Source: an uncultured Burkholderiales bacterium
GTDB lineage: Bacteria > Pseudomonadota > Gammaproteobacteria > Burkholderiales > Burkholderiaceae_E
Assembly: GCA_903831925.1 (NCBI GenBank)
Contig: CAIKZV010000765.1
Span: 1 to 12,472, forward strand
DNA length: 12,472 bases
Direction: 5' to 3'
Part shown: piece by piece, positions 1-6,735 of the stretch
How the letters are laid out: each line of letters opens with the position of its first letter
How positions within the stretch are numbered: the stretch's first letter is position 1
Position numbers and translations under genes: made by a program
Notes under the pieces: generated by a model
What the model was told of the DNA's origin: nothing
What the model saw: the letters and a program-made list of their open reading frames with translations, nothing else
Databases searched by the model: none

Positions 1-336
1 ATCAACACCATCAAGCTCGAGAATCCGCATCTCTGGACACCGGCATTTCGCGAAGAGATCGTGGGTCTGTTTCACCAGGCAATCGAACTCGAATACCGAT
101 ACGCAGAAGACACCATGCCTCGGGGTGTGCTGGGTCTGAATGCATCGATGTTCAAGGAGTACCTGCGTTTTATTGCGAACCGGCGCGCGCAGCAGATCGG
201 TCTCGACCCGCTTTTCCCCGGCGCTGAAAATCCCTTCCCCTGGATGAGCGAAATGCTCGACCTGAAGAAAGAACAGAACTTTTTTGAGCGACGCGTGACC
301 GAGTACCAGACCGGTGGCGCTTTGAGCTGGGACTGA
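1..336 (+). CDS. nrdB: Ribonucleoside-diphosphate reductase beta subunit, class Ia (3' part only)
   Basis: This is the C-terminal 111 residues of the small (radical-bearing) subunit of aerobic ribonucleotide reductase, which with NrdA reduces ribonucleoside diphosphates to deoxy forms in the cytosol. The frame is open from base 1, so the gene begins upstream; the radical tyrosine and di-iron ligands are outside the window. The segment LNASMFKEYLRFIANRR followed by GLDPLFPG and NPFPWM matches the last helices of the family (E. coli: IGLNKDILCQYVEYITNIR, then NPIPW). The tail TEYQTGGALSWD supplies the flexible C-terminus that docks on NrdA; its Tyr probably corresponds to E. coli Tyr356 of the radical-transfer path (my alignment by eye). 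The stop is TGA at 334-336. I am very sure of the family. Confidence 0.93.
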   Translation: MNTIKLENPHLWTPAFREEIVGLFHQAIELEYRYAEDTMPRGVLGLNASMFKEYLRFIANRRAQQIGLDPLFPGAENPFPWMSEMLDLKKEQNFFERRVTEYQTGGALSWD

Positions 337-676
337 CCAGAGATTGTTCGAACCGCGGTTTACCGCACTCAGGATTTGATTTGACGGAGCCTTACGACTC
401 ATTCGAGCCACTGACTAACCAGACCGCACTGAGCAGAGATGCTTCTGCTCGTGCGGTGGCGCAGCCTCCGTCATATCGGTTGATTCAGGCGTCCAGCCAG
501 AGAGCTCGGCGCCTTTTTTGTGTCCGCGAAATCGCGATGACGCAAAACACCCCATTCATTAGCGTAAGGACACCAGATCTTCTTCTTGCGCCGATGAATA
601 GCCCGCACGGTAATTGGCCATCCGCCTCGCCTGAACGGGTTTCCGCGTTTTCAACTTCATCCTGAGGAGTATCCCT
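337..676 (+). other. Spacer between nrdB and the histone-like gene
   Basis: This 340-base stretch has no convincing gene. It contains a 10-bp perfect palindrome AACCGCGGTT at 351-360, a strong hairpin at 423-457 (listed separately), a T-run at 515-520, and the inverted pair GTGTCC (521-526)/GGACAC (568-573). A good Shine-Dalgarno GAGGAG lies at 664-669, 7 nt before the ATG at 677. I could not find a convincing sigma-70 promoter: TTGACG at 381-386 has no -10 at the right distance, and TTGCGC (586-591) with TAATTG (611-616) is spaced 19 bp. A TTG-started open frame runs through 381-665, but it has no ribosome site and no recognisable protein features. Confidence 0.6.
423..457. other. 13-bp-stem hairpin in the histone-gene leader
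   Basis: ACCGCAC (423-429) pairs with GTGCGGT (451-457), and GAGCAG (431-436) with CTGCTC (445-450). One T (430) is bulged and the loop is 8 nt (437-444). All 13 pairs are Watson-Crick. No T-run follows directly (the next one is at 515-520), so it is not a standard intrinsic terminator. It lies 87 nt after the nrdB stop and about 220 nt before the histone-like ATG. It could be an RNA structure stabilising the nrdB 3' end, a leader element, or a protein-binding inverted repeat. Confidence 0.6.
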
Positions 677-1123
677 ATGGCAACCGCCAAGAAACCTGCC
701 GCGAAGAAGCCTGCGGCCACGAAAGTCGCTGCCAAGAAGCCGGCAGCCAAGAAAGTCGCTGCCAAGAAGCCGGCAGCCAAGAAAGTCGCCGCCAAGAAGC
801 CGGCCGCTACGAAAGTCGCTGCTAAGAAGCCTGCGGCCAAGAAAGTCGCTGCCAAAAAGCCTGCGGCCAAGAAAGTCGCTGCAAAGAAGCCGGCCGCTAC
901 GAAAGTCGCTGCCAAGAAGCCTGCGGCGAAAAAGCCTGCTGCAAAGGCGCCTGCGGCTAAGAAGCCTGCCGCCAAAGCACCCGCTGCCAAGAAACCTGCT
1001 GCAAAAAAGGCTGCCAAGAAGCCCGCAAAGAAGGTTGAAAAGCCTGCCGCTGCGCCCGCTCCAGCAGCCAAGCCGCTCAATCCTGCCGCAGCCTGGCCTT
1101 TCCCGACCGGCAACAAGCCTTGA
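677..1123 (+). CDS. Histone H1-like Ala/Lys/Pro-rich DNA-binding protein
   Basis: A 148-residue, highly basic, low-complexity protein made almost wholly of Ala, Lys, Pro and Val. After MATAKKPAAKK, residues 16-85 are seven decapeptides KVAAKKPAA(K/T); residues 86-119 change to KPAAKAPAAK-type repeats ending in KKPAKK; then comes an acidic-neutral PAAAPAPAAK linker and a non-repetitive aromatic cap, LNPAAAWPFPTGNKP (134-148). The composition resembles the tail of eukaryotic H1 without its globular domain, as in Bordetella BpH1 and the repeats of Pseudomonas AlgP. The expected role is nucleoid association by charge-based DNA binding; this is inferred from the family. The start is supported by GAGGAG at 664-669. 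The gene appears monocistronic, with a terminator at 1201-1228. The long open frames on the opposite strand here are by-products of the repeat. Confidence 0.88.
   Translation: MATAKKPAAKKPAATKVAAKKPAAKKVAAKKPAAKKVAAKKPAATKVAAKKPAAKKVAAKKPAAKKVAAKKPAATKVAAKKPAAKKPAAKAPAAKKPAAKAPAAKKPAAKKAAKKPAKKVEKPAAAPAPAAKPLNPAAAWPFPTGNKP
722..931 (+). repeat. In-frame 30-bp tandem repeat, seven units, with 90-bp higher-order period
   Basis: Seven consecutive 30-bp units start at 722, 752, 782, 812, 842, 872 and 902, each coding K-V-A-A-K-K-P-A-A-(K/T). The last residue follows the order K,K,T,K,K,T,K, and an earlier T precedes the array, so Thr sits at residues 15, 45 and 75. The blocks 721-810 and 811-900 differ at 8 of 90 bases, all synonymous. 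Bases 721-750 and 751-780 are identical. Degenerate continuations run to about 1040. Confidence 0.92.
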
Positions 1124-1167
1124 TCGGTCTGCATGGTGGTCGATTGATTTTTTGATTGGCCGCCATG

Positions 1168-1195
1168 CCGCACAGTGCAGGGTACCGCACAGTGC
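1168..1195. repeat. 11-bp direct repeat, 17-bp period
   Basis: CCGCACAGTGC occurs at 1168-1178 and again at 1185-1195, just before the terminator hairpin. Each copy carries the near-palindrome GCAC-A-GTGC. Its role is unknown; it lies in the 3' untranslated region of the histone-like gene. Confidence 0.55.
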
Positions 1196-1200
1196 TCGTG

Positions 1201-1228
1201 ATCGCGCCCTCAGGGGCGCGATTTTTTT
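1201..1228 (+). terminator. Rho-independent terminator of the histone-like gene
   Basis: A perfect 9-bp GC-rich stem ATCGCGCCC (1201-1209)/GGGCGCGAT (1214-1222) with a 4-nt loop TCAG runs straight into seven T's (1222-1228). It lies about 78 nt after the histone-like stop codon and 19 nt before the yggT ATG, so yggT should need its own promoter. Confidence 0.92.
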
Positions 1229-1229
1229 G

Positions 1230-1238
1230 TGCGACAAT
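1230..1238 (+). promoter_or_regulatory. Possible extended -10 promoter of yggT
   Basis: TGC-GACAAT (TG at 1230-1231, hexamer 1233-1238) fits an extended -10 box; the hexamer matches TATAAT at 4 of 6. The -35 position falls inside the terminator and shows no consensus. Transcription from here would begin near 1245, about 3 nt before the ATG at 1248, which also has no Shine-Dalgarno. A leaderless yggT mRNA is therefore possible. Confidence 0.35.
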
Positions 1239-1247
1239 CCGCGCGCC

Positions 1248-1802
1248 ATGAGCCGAATCATCTGGTTGCTGATCGAGACCGTGGGAGGGCTGCTGGCTGT
1301 CTCCTGCGTTCTTCGCGCCTATGCGCATCGCGTGCATCTGAGCCCTCGCAATCCAATCTGCCAGTTCATCAATGCGGTCACTGACTGGCTGGTTCTGCCG
1401 CTGCGCCGGCTGGTCGCACCGACTCGCAGCATGGACTGGGCGAGTGTTGTGGCGGCGGTTCTGGTCGCCGCGGTTGTGGCCTTGCTTTACTTCCTGATCT
1501 CGGGTGCGGGCAGAGCGCCTGGGCCGGTCGAGGTAATGCTTGGCGCAGTTTTCTGGCTGCTCAATCGAACGATCTATCTGCTGATCGGCCTGGTGATCGT
1601 TCAAGCCATCCTGTCCTGGGTGAATCCGTATGCGCCGCTCGCGCCAGCGATTCAGCAACTGACCCAGCCCATGCTGGCGCCGATCAGAAAAGTGCTGCCC
1701 TTGATCGGTGGCGTCGACCTGTCACCACTCGTGCTGGTCCTGCTGCTCCAGATTCTCCTGAGCATTCTGGATCCTGCGTTGCTGACCGGTATGTTCCGCT
1801 GA
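1248..1802 (+). CDS. YggT family integral membrane protein
   Basis: A 184-residue hydrophobic protein of the usual YggT length. It holds two YGGT units. The first has a membrane segment at about 5-24, then NPICQFINAVTDWLVLPLRRLVAP (36-58) and a second segment at about 64-86. The second has a segment at about 103-124, then SWVNPYAPLAPAIQQLTQPM and IRKVLPLIGGVDLSP (123-160), and a last segment at about 157-175. The motif NP..........P.....R...P.. is the family mark and appears twice. The protein should sit in the inner membrane. YggT proteins have been linked to osmotic tolerance and, through gene neighbours in some bacteria, to cell division or pyrroline-5-carboxylate reductase; neither link is visible here. 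The ATG at 1248 fits the family N-terminus. It is isolated between a terminator upstream and the convergent kinase gene downstream. Confidence 0.88.
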   Translation: MSRIIWLLIETVGGLLAVSCVLRAYAHRVHLSPRNPICQFINAVTDWLVLPLRRLVAPTRSMDWASVVAAVLVAAVVALLYFLISGAGRAPGPVEVMLGAVFWLLNRTIYLLIGLVIVQAILSWVNPYAPLAPAIQQLTQPMLAPIRKVLPLIGGVDLSPLVLVLLLQILLSILDPALLTGMFR

Positions 1803-1870
1803 CAATCGATCGGCTCTTCAGTCGACTGACCAGCGGCCAAAGGCCTGCAGCAGGAATGCCCGGATAAGCC

Positions 1871-2806
1871 CTACCAGGGCATCGCGCCATAGACCCGGTG
1901 ATAGCGCGCGGCGACCGCGTCCCGGTCGATGGCGTGGTTTTGCGGGCCGTGCTGCTCGATCTTGATCGCCCCCATCACGCTGCCCAGGCGCGCAGCGACC
2001 GACCAGCCCAGATCACACGCCAGACCATAAAGCAGCCCGCCACGATAGGCGTCGCCGCACCCGGTCGGGTCGACCGCACTTGCGATCGGCACCGGTGCAA
2101 TCTCTTCACGACGGCCTTGCGTCATCAGCACCGAGCCTTGCGCGCCCCGCGTGATGATCATTGCCTGCACGCTCGCGGCAAGGTCTGATTCGCTGCGCCC
2201 GGTCTTTTCAAGCATCAACTGGCATTCGTAGTCATTGACCGCCAGAGCGGTTGCTCCGGTGAGCAGGGATGTCAGCTCATCGCCCGAGAACATCGGAAGG
2301 GCCTGACCAGGGTCAAAAATCCAGGGTACGCCGGCCTGCGTCAGCTCTTGCGCGTGGCGCAGCATGGCGTCCTTGCCGTTGGGCGCAACGATCCCCCATG
2401 CTGACGGCAAGACCGTGGCGACTTCATGCGCGCGGGCCATCGCGCCAGGGTGAAAGGCGGTGATCTGGTTATCAGCAAGATCGGTCGTGATGAAGGCCTG
2501 AGCGGTAAACAGGTCGTCGCAGCTCAGAATCGAGCTGGTATCGATATCGAGCGAATTGAGGCGGGCGATGTAGTCGCCACCGTCCTTGCCGACCGCAGCG
2601 AGCACCGTCGGCGATCCGCCCAGTCCACGCAGGGTGTAGGCGATATTCGCGGCGCACCCGCCGAACTGCCGCGTCAGGCGCGGCGTGAGGAAGGACACAT
2701 TCAGCATGTGGACCCGGTCGGGCAGGATGTGATCCTTGAAGTGACCGTCGAAAACCATGATCGTGTCGTAGGCGACCGACCCGCTGTTAAGCACACGCTT
2801 TGACAT
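1871..2806 (-). CDS. PfkB-family carbohydrate/nucleoside kinase (adenosine kinase-like)
   Basis: A 311-residue cytosolic ribokinase-fold kinase that should transfer the ATP gamma-phosphate to a sugar or nucleoside hydroxyl. PfkB signature 1 is seen as FGGCAANIAYTLRGLGG (48-64) and signature 2 as DPTGCGDAYRGGLLYGL (246-262), with Asp252 as the expected catalytic base and GCGD as the anion hole in place of the usual GAGD. ITRGAQGS (218-225) is the nucleotide-binding strand. I place it near the group often annotated as adenosine kinase in proteobacteria; the substrate cannot be read from the sequence. The start at 2806 is preferred over an upstream in-frame ATG at 2902 because GAGG lies 5 nt before it and MSKRVLNSGS begins the fold. 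It is the last gene of the accB operon, 20 nt after the DUF3426 gene, and converges on yggT. Confidence 0.85.
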   Translation of the reverse strand: MSKRVLNSGSVAYDTIMVFDGHFKDHILPDRVHMLNVSFLTPRLTRQFGGCAANIAYTLRGLGGSPTVLAAVGKDGGDYIARLNSLDIDTSSILSCDDLFTAQAFITTDLADNQITAFHPGAMARAHEVATVLPSAWGIVAPNGKDAMLRHAQELTQAGVPWIFDPGQALPMFSGDELTSLLTGATALAVNDYECQLMLEKTGRSESDLAASVQAMIITRGAQGSVLMTQGRREEIAPVPIASAVDPTGCGDAYRGGLLYGLACDLGWSVAARLGSVMGAIKIEQHGPQNHAIDRDAVAARYHRVYGAMPW

Positions 2807-2826
2807 GATGACCTCGGGAACTGCGT

Positions 2827-3960
2827 TCAGGGATAAAACAAGGCGACAGAATAGCCGGCAGGCTCGAGCCCATCGTGTTCGAGCGCAATTCGAATCGGCC
2901 ATTCCGACCGTCCGGCAAGGCCCTGCGCGGCAATCAGGGGGGTATCCAGGTAGGACTCGACCCGGATCACCTTTCGGGAAAGCAGTGCGCCGCTCGAATC
3001 GGTCAGGGTGAGTTCCATTGCCGGAAAGCCGACGACATGACTGCCGCGATTGCGCAGAACAGCGGTCATTTGCAGAAGGTTCTTTGAACGCCCGGTCTGC
3101 AGCTCAAATGATTCGATGCTCAGCGCCGAGAGGTCGAGCGGCGGCGAAATAGTCAGCCCGAAGGGATCAAGGACAGGCTCGAGAAGTGCTGAGATTGCCG
3201 GCGAGCGCGCCGCAATAAGATCTCGACAGCCGATCAGCGTCTGCACGAACAGACCGATCAGGAGGCCGACAGCAATCATCACGGCGACAGGCTGTCGTTT
3301 GCCGGGTCTGGACTTGGCGAGATCGCTGAAATCGGTCGGCGTCGACGCGCGCGGTGTGAAGTCTTTTGCTGCGGTGTTGGCCGCCGGCTGGTCGGGGGTC
3401 GTGATGTCCAGGTGGTTTGACGGCGTCCCGTCGTCGGCATGCTGCCAGCCGCCGGCGCTGGCGCCCTGCGCCGTGTCGTCGTCCGGTATTGACGTCGAAT
3501 CCGAAGGGGCGTCCGAGGAGGAGTCCGGGGGCACGGCGGGAGAGAACGGCACCCGTGGCAAATTGGAGAAATCGATGTCGCGCGTCGGCGTGCGTGCCGC
3601 GCCGGCGAGCGCATCATTGACCTGACTGCCGAAGCCGCTGTCTGGCAGAAAAAAGGCGGTCTTGAGGTCATCGCCGCCAGAGGGGTGATCCTGGGCAGTT
3701 GACGGGCCGGGCGTCGCCGCCGGATCACTTGCCGCCTGGCCGCTGCTCTCCGGCGAAGACGGCCTCTGATCGGTGTCAGCGCCGCTTTGACGGGGCTTGG
3801 GACCCAGCAGCGCCGACTGATCCACGTAACGCAGATGGTCGATGCCGGAGAAAACGTTCTGGCACACCCCGCATCGCACCGACCCGCGGCTCAGCTTGAG
3901 CTGATCGGGGACCACCTTGAAGCTGGTCTTGCATTGGGGGCAGGTAGTCGCTAGCGCCAT
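2827..3960 (-). CDS. Zinc-ribbon (MJ0042-type) and DUF3426 membrane protein
   Basis: A 377-residue protein with three parts. Residues 1-40 form an MJ0042-type zinc ribbon: CPQC at 7-10 and CGVC at 30-33 give the four metal-binding cysteines. Residues 45-220 are a disordered Ser/Asp/Pro/Thr-rich linker. A single membrane helix at about 225-244 is preceded by RPGKRQP. The C-terminal 120 residues are a DUF3426 domain with the typical LSALSIESFELQ, LRNRGSHVVGFPAMELTLTD and GYSVALFYP segments. This suggests an inner-membrane protein with the zinc ribbon in the cytoplasm and DUF3426 outside. The function is unknown; the family commonly follows prmA in betaproteobacteria, as here (12-nt gap). ATG at 3960 is directly followed by the ribbon, so the start is secure although the ribosome site is weak. 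The linker is probably variable between species. Confidence 0.86.
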   Translation of the reverse strand: MALATTCPQCKTSFKVVPDQLKLSRGSVRCGVCQNVFSGIDHLRYVDQSALLGPKPRQSGADTDQRPSSPESSGQAASDPAATPGPSTAQDHPSGGDDLKTAFFLPDSGFGSQVNDALAGAARTPTRDIDFSNLPRVPFSPAVPPDSSSDAPSDSTSIPDDDTAQGASAGGWQHADDGTPSNHLDITTPDQPAANTAAKDFTPRASTPTDFSDLAKSRPGKRQPVAVMIAVGLLIGLFVQTLIGCRDLIAARSPAISALLEPVLDPFGLTISPPLDLSALSIESFELQTGRSKNLLQMTAVLRNRGSHVVGFPAMELTLTDSSGALLSRKVIRVESYLDTPLIAAQGLAGRSEWPIRIALEHDGLEPAGYSVALFYP

Positions 3961-3972
3961 TGCAGCGAATCA

Positions 3973-4881
3973 TCAGGGTTTGCTGCCGACCAGGCAAGCC
4001 CAGCCGTCCGTCATGCCTGCGACCGTCATCGACATACCGGCGGCATAGGCCTGCGAGACTTCCTCGACTTGCCTGGCGAGCACACCCGACAGCACCAGTG
4101 TGCCGCCTGGTCTGACCAGATCGATCAGGACCGGGGCCAGCAGTTTGAGAGGGCTCGACAGAATATTGGCGACCACCACATCGGCAGGTTCCGGGCGCGC
4201 GTCGGTCCCGGCGCGGACATCGATGCTCACCTGATTGCGTTGCGCGTTGTCGCGCGCCGATATCAGTGCCTGGGCGTCGATGTCGATCCCGATGACCTTG
4301 CCGGCACCCAGTCGCGCGGCTGCAATCGCCAGGATGCCCGAGCCGCAGCCGTAGTCGATGACCGTCGCGCCTTTAACGAGTTCGCGTTCAAGCCATTGCA
4401 GGCACAACCGGGTGGTGGGATGGCTGCCTGTTCCGAAGGCCAGCCCCGGGTCGAGCACAATGGCCAGACGCCCGTCGCCGGGCAGGGCGTGCCAGCTCGG
4501 CGTGATCAGCAATCGCTCGCCGATCGGGATGGGTTCGAACTGCGACTGGGTCAGGCGTACCCAGTCCTGATCGGGGATTGATCGGATCTCTCGGACAGCC
4601 GGCGGCCTGGTGCCAAGCGCCTGGGCCGCGGCGGCGAGCAGTTGAACCGCATCGGTTTGCTCGTCGAGCATGGCGGCCAGGATGGTTCGCCGCCAGCCGG
4701 GCAGGTTTGAGGCTGCTGCGGCCGGCATACCGGGCTCACCATACATCGGCTGCTCGTCGGGAGACTCGGCATCGGCGTCCTCGGCCTGCACCGACAGGGC
4801 GCCGGCCTCGAGCAGCGCGTCGCTCCACGGCTCGGCATCGTCGGGCCCGACTTCAATCAGCAGTTCCTGCCATCCCGACAT
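3973..4881 (-). CDS. prmA: Ribosomal protein L11 methyltransferase
   Basis: A 302-residue SAM-dependent enzyme that trimethylates lysines and the N-terminus of ribosomal protein L11. The N-terminal substrate-binding domain starts MSGWQELLIEVGPDDAEPWSDALLEAGALSV (L11-recognition ferredoxin-like fold). The linker carries LDPGLAFGTGSHPTTRLCL (143-161), a PrmA hallmark. SAM-binding motif I is VIDYGCGSGILAIAAARLGA (174-193), with the acidic GIDID (198-202) after it. VVVANILSSPLKLLAP (235-250) is the NIL..PL motif near the catalytic site. Length agrees with E. coli PrmA (about 293). I chose 4881 over an upstream in-frame ATG at 4971, because the extra residues would lie inside accC and do not match the family. 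It sits 13 nt after accC, the usual partner in proteobacteria. Confidence 0.95.
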   Translation of the reverse strand: MSGWQELLIEVGPDDAEPWSDALLEAGALSVQAEDADAESPDEQPMYGEPGMPAAAASNLPGWRRTILAAMLDEQTDAVQLLAAAAQALGTRPPAVREIRSIPDQDWVRLTQSQFEPIPIGERLLITPSWHALPGDGRLAIVLDPGLAFGTGSHPTTRLCLQWLERELVKGATVIDYGCGSGILAIAAARLGAGKVIGIDIDAQALISARDNAQRNQVSIDVRAGTDARPEPADVVVANILSSPLKLLAPVLIDLVRPGGTLVLSGVLARQVEEVSQAYAAGMSMTVAGMTDGWACLVGSKP

Positions 4882-4894
4882 GGGTCGATCCCGA

Positions 4895-6244
4895 TCAGCC
4901 GCGCCGCTGCGCGAGCTTGTTCTCGAGGTAGTGAATCGACGTGCCGCCGGCCACAAAGCGCGCGTCGGCAAGCAAGTCGCGATGCAGCGGCAGATTGGTC
5001 TGGATGCCTTCGACCACCATCTCTGACAGCGCGATGCGCATGCGCATGATCGCCTGATCCCGCGTGTCGCCGAAGGTGATGACCTTGCCGATCATCGAAT
5101 CGTAGTTGGGCGGCACGAAGTAATTGGTATAGGCATGTGAATCGACTCGCACGCCGGGGCCACCAGGCGGGTGCCAGCTGGTGATGCGACCCGGCGATGG
5201 GGTGAACTTGTAGGGGTCCTCGGCGTTGATCCGGCACTCGATCGCATGGCCCGAGATCTGAATATCGCGCTGCTTGAAGCGCAGACGCTCGCCGGCGGCC
5301 ACCCGAATCTGTTCCTGGACGATATCGATTCCGGTGATCTGCTCGGTCACCGGATGCTCGACCTGGACGCGGGTATTCATCTCGATGAAGTAGAACTCGC
5401 CATCTTCGAACAGGAATTCGAAGGTGCCGGCGCCGCGATAGCCCATCTTGCGACAGGCTTCGGTACAGCGCACGCCGATCCGGTCGATCAGCCGGCGGGC
5501 GATGCCGGGCGCCGGCGCTTCTTCGATCACCTTCTGGTGGCGACGCTGCATGGAGCAGTCGCGCTCGCCAAGGTAGACCGCGTTGCGGAATTCGTCGGCC
5601 AGCACCTGGATCTCGATGTGGCGCGGATTCTCGAGAAATTTTTCGAGGTAGACGCTCGGATTGCCGAAGGCCGCACCGGCTTCGGCTCGCGTCATGGTGA
5701 CCGCATTGACCAGAGCGGCTTCGGTATTGACCACCCGCATCCCGCGTCCGCCACCACCACCCGAGGCCTTGATGATCACCGGATAGCCCACGCTTCGTGC
5801 GATCCGGATGATTTCTTTCGGATCGTCCGGCAACGCACCGTCCGAACCCGGCACCACCGGCACGCCCGAGGCGCGCATCGCGTCTTTTGCGCTGACCTTG
5901 TCACCCATGATCCGGATGGTCTCGGGTCGCGGGCCGATGAAGACGAAGCCGCTTTTTTCCACCCGTTCGGCGAAGTCGGCGTTCTCTGACAGAAAGCCGT
6001 AGCCCGGATGGATGGCTTCTGAATCGGTGACCTCGGCGGCACTGATGATCGCCGGGATATTCAGATAACTGTCGCGCGATGCCGCCGGTCCGATGCAGAC
6101 CGATTCGTCGGCGAGCTTGACGTATTTCGCCTCGGTATCGGCTTCGGAATGCACCACTACGGTCTTGACGCCGAGTTCACGGCAGGCCCGCTGGATGCGC
6201 AGTGCGATCTCGCCTCGGTTGGCGATCAGGATCTTGTCGAACAT
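4895..6244 (-). CDS. accC: Acetyl-CoA carboxylase, biotin carboxylase subunit
   Basis: A 449-residue ATP-grasp enzyme, the same length as E. coli AccC. It carboxylates the biotin on AccB using ATP and bicarbonate, the first half-reaction of acetyl-CoA carboxylase in fatty-acid synthesis. Seen in order: N-terminal MFDKILIANRGEIALRI; HPGYGFLSEN at about 79-88; the ATP-grasp glycine loop KASGGGGGRGM; the biotin/bicarbonate segment ERDCSMQRRHQKVIEEAP; the metal/catalytic segment FIEMNTRVQVEHPVTE (two Glu, Asn and catalytic Arg); GHAIECRINAEDP; and a C-terminal BC domain ending HYLENKLAQRRG. No key residue seems lost. It starts 4 nt after the accB stop, which suggests translational coupling and balanced synthesis of the two partners. 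Confidence 0.97.
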   Translation of the reverse strand: MFDKILIANRGEIALRIQRACRELGVKTVVVHSEADTEAKYVKLADESVCIGPAASRDSYLNIPAIISAAEVTDSEAIHPGYGFLSENADFAERVEKSGFVFIGPRPETIRIMGDKVSAKDAMRASGVPVVPGSDGALPDDPKEIIRIARSVGYPVIIKASGGGGGRGMRVVNTEAALVNAVTMTRAEAGAAFGNPSVYLEKFLENPRHIEIQVLADEFRNAVYLGERDCSMQRRHQKVIEEAPAPGIARRLIDRIGVRCTEACRKMGYRGAGTFEFLFEDGEFYFIEMNTRVQVEHPVTEQITGIDIVQEQIRVAAGERLRFKQRDIQISGHAIECRINAEDPYKFTPSPGRITSWHPPGGPGVRVDSHAYTNYFVPPNYDSMIGKVITFGDTRDQAIMRMRIALSEMVVEGIQTNLPLHRDLLADARFVAGGTSIHYLENKLAQRRG

Positions 6245-6248
6245 CAGC

Positions 6249-6731
6249 TCACTCGATTATGAAGAGCGGCTGGCCGTACTCGACCGGCTGCCCGTTCTCG
6301 ACCAGGATCGCCTTGACCGTGCCGGCATGGTCGGCTTCGATCTCGTTCATCAGTTTCATCGCCTCGACGATGCACAGCGTGTCGCCTTCTTTGACTTGCG
6401 ACCCGATTTCGACGAAAGACGAGGAGTTGGGATTGGCTGATCGATAGAAGGTGCCGACCATCGGCGATTTCAGGACATGCCCGGATGGCGCTGCCGGCTC
6501 GGCAGGGGCTGCGGCCACCGGCGCAGGCGGCGCGGCGACAGGTTCGGCGGCTTGCATCGACCGGTGCGCATCAGTCGCCATGGCCATCGGCTGCATTGGG
6601 GCATAGCCCATCGCGACTTGCTGCGGGCTCTTGACGATACGGACTTTGCCGTCGCCTTCGGTGATTTCGAGTTCGGCGATGCCTGATTCGGCGACCAGGT
6701 CAATCAGCGTTTTGAGTTTGCGAAGATCCAT
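6249..6731 (-). CDS. accB: Acetyl-CoA carboxylase, biotin carboxyl carrier protein
   Basis: A 160-residue carrier that shuttles carboxyl-biotin between AccC and the AccAD transferase. The N-terminal part MDLRKLKTLIDLVAESGIAELEI matches BCCP. An Ala/Pro/Met-rich flexible linker spans about 40-84. The lipoyl/biotinyl domain begins VLKSPMVGTFYRSANP, contains the thumb-region segment, and has EAMKLMNE with the biotinylated lysine at residue 126, exactly 35 residues from the C-terminus as in E. coli. It is the first gene of the tight accB-accC-prmA run. The aroQ stop is 101 nt upstream, so read-through from aroQ or a separate promoter are both possible. A GGGAG lies 11 nt before the ATG, rather far, with a 10-bp palindrome in between. 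Confidence 0.97.
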   Translation of the reverse strand: MDLRKLKTLIDLVAESGIAELEITEGDGKVRIVKSPQQVAMGYAPMQPMAMATDAHRSMQAAEPVAAPPAPVAAAPAEPAAPSGHVLKSPMVGTFYRSANPNSSSFVEIGSQVKEGDTLCIVEAMKLMNEIEADHAGTVKAILVENGQPVEYGQPLFIIE

Positions 6732-6735
6732 GGGT

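Noticed and set aside
381..665. TTG-started open frame of 94 codons before the histone-like gene
   Set aside because: It has no ribosome site and no recognisable motif, and it runs through the 13-bp hairpin. It is better explained as an untranslated spacer.
721..931. CRISPR-like array
   Set aside because: The 30-bp units are contiguous with no unique spacers and are in frame with a coding sequence, so this is a protein tandem repeat.
485..1261. Long open frames on the minus strand across the histone-like gene (about 258 and 204 codons), encoding Leu/Arg/Gly-rich or Ala/Phe-rich repeats
   Set aside because: They exist only because the 30-bp repeat of the sense gene is in phase in other frames. 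They show no ribosome site or family features, and the sense frame has a good Shine-Dalgarno, a terminator and a known protein type.
1819..1845. Possible bidirectional terminator between yggT and the kinase gene (CAGTCGACTG at 1819-1828, GGCC-AAA-GGCC at 1835-1845)
   Set aside because: The palindrome has no loop, the second stem is only 4 bp with a 3-nt loop, and neither has a T-run in either direction.
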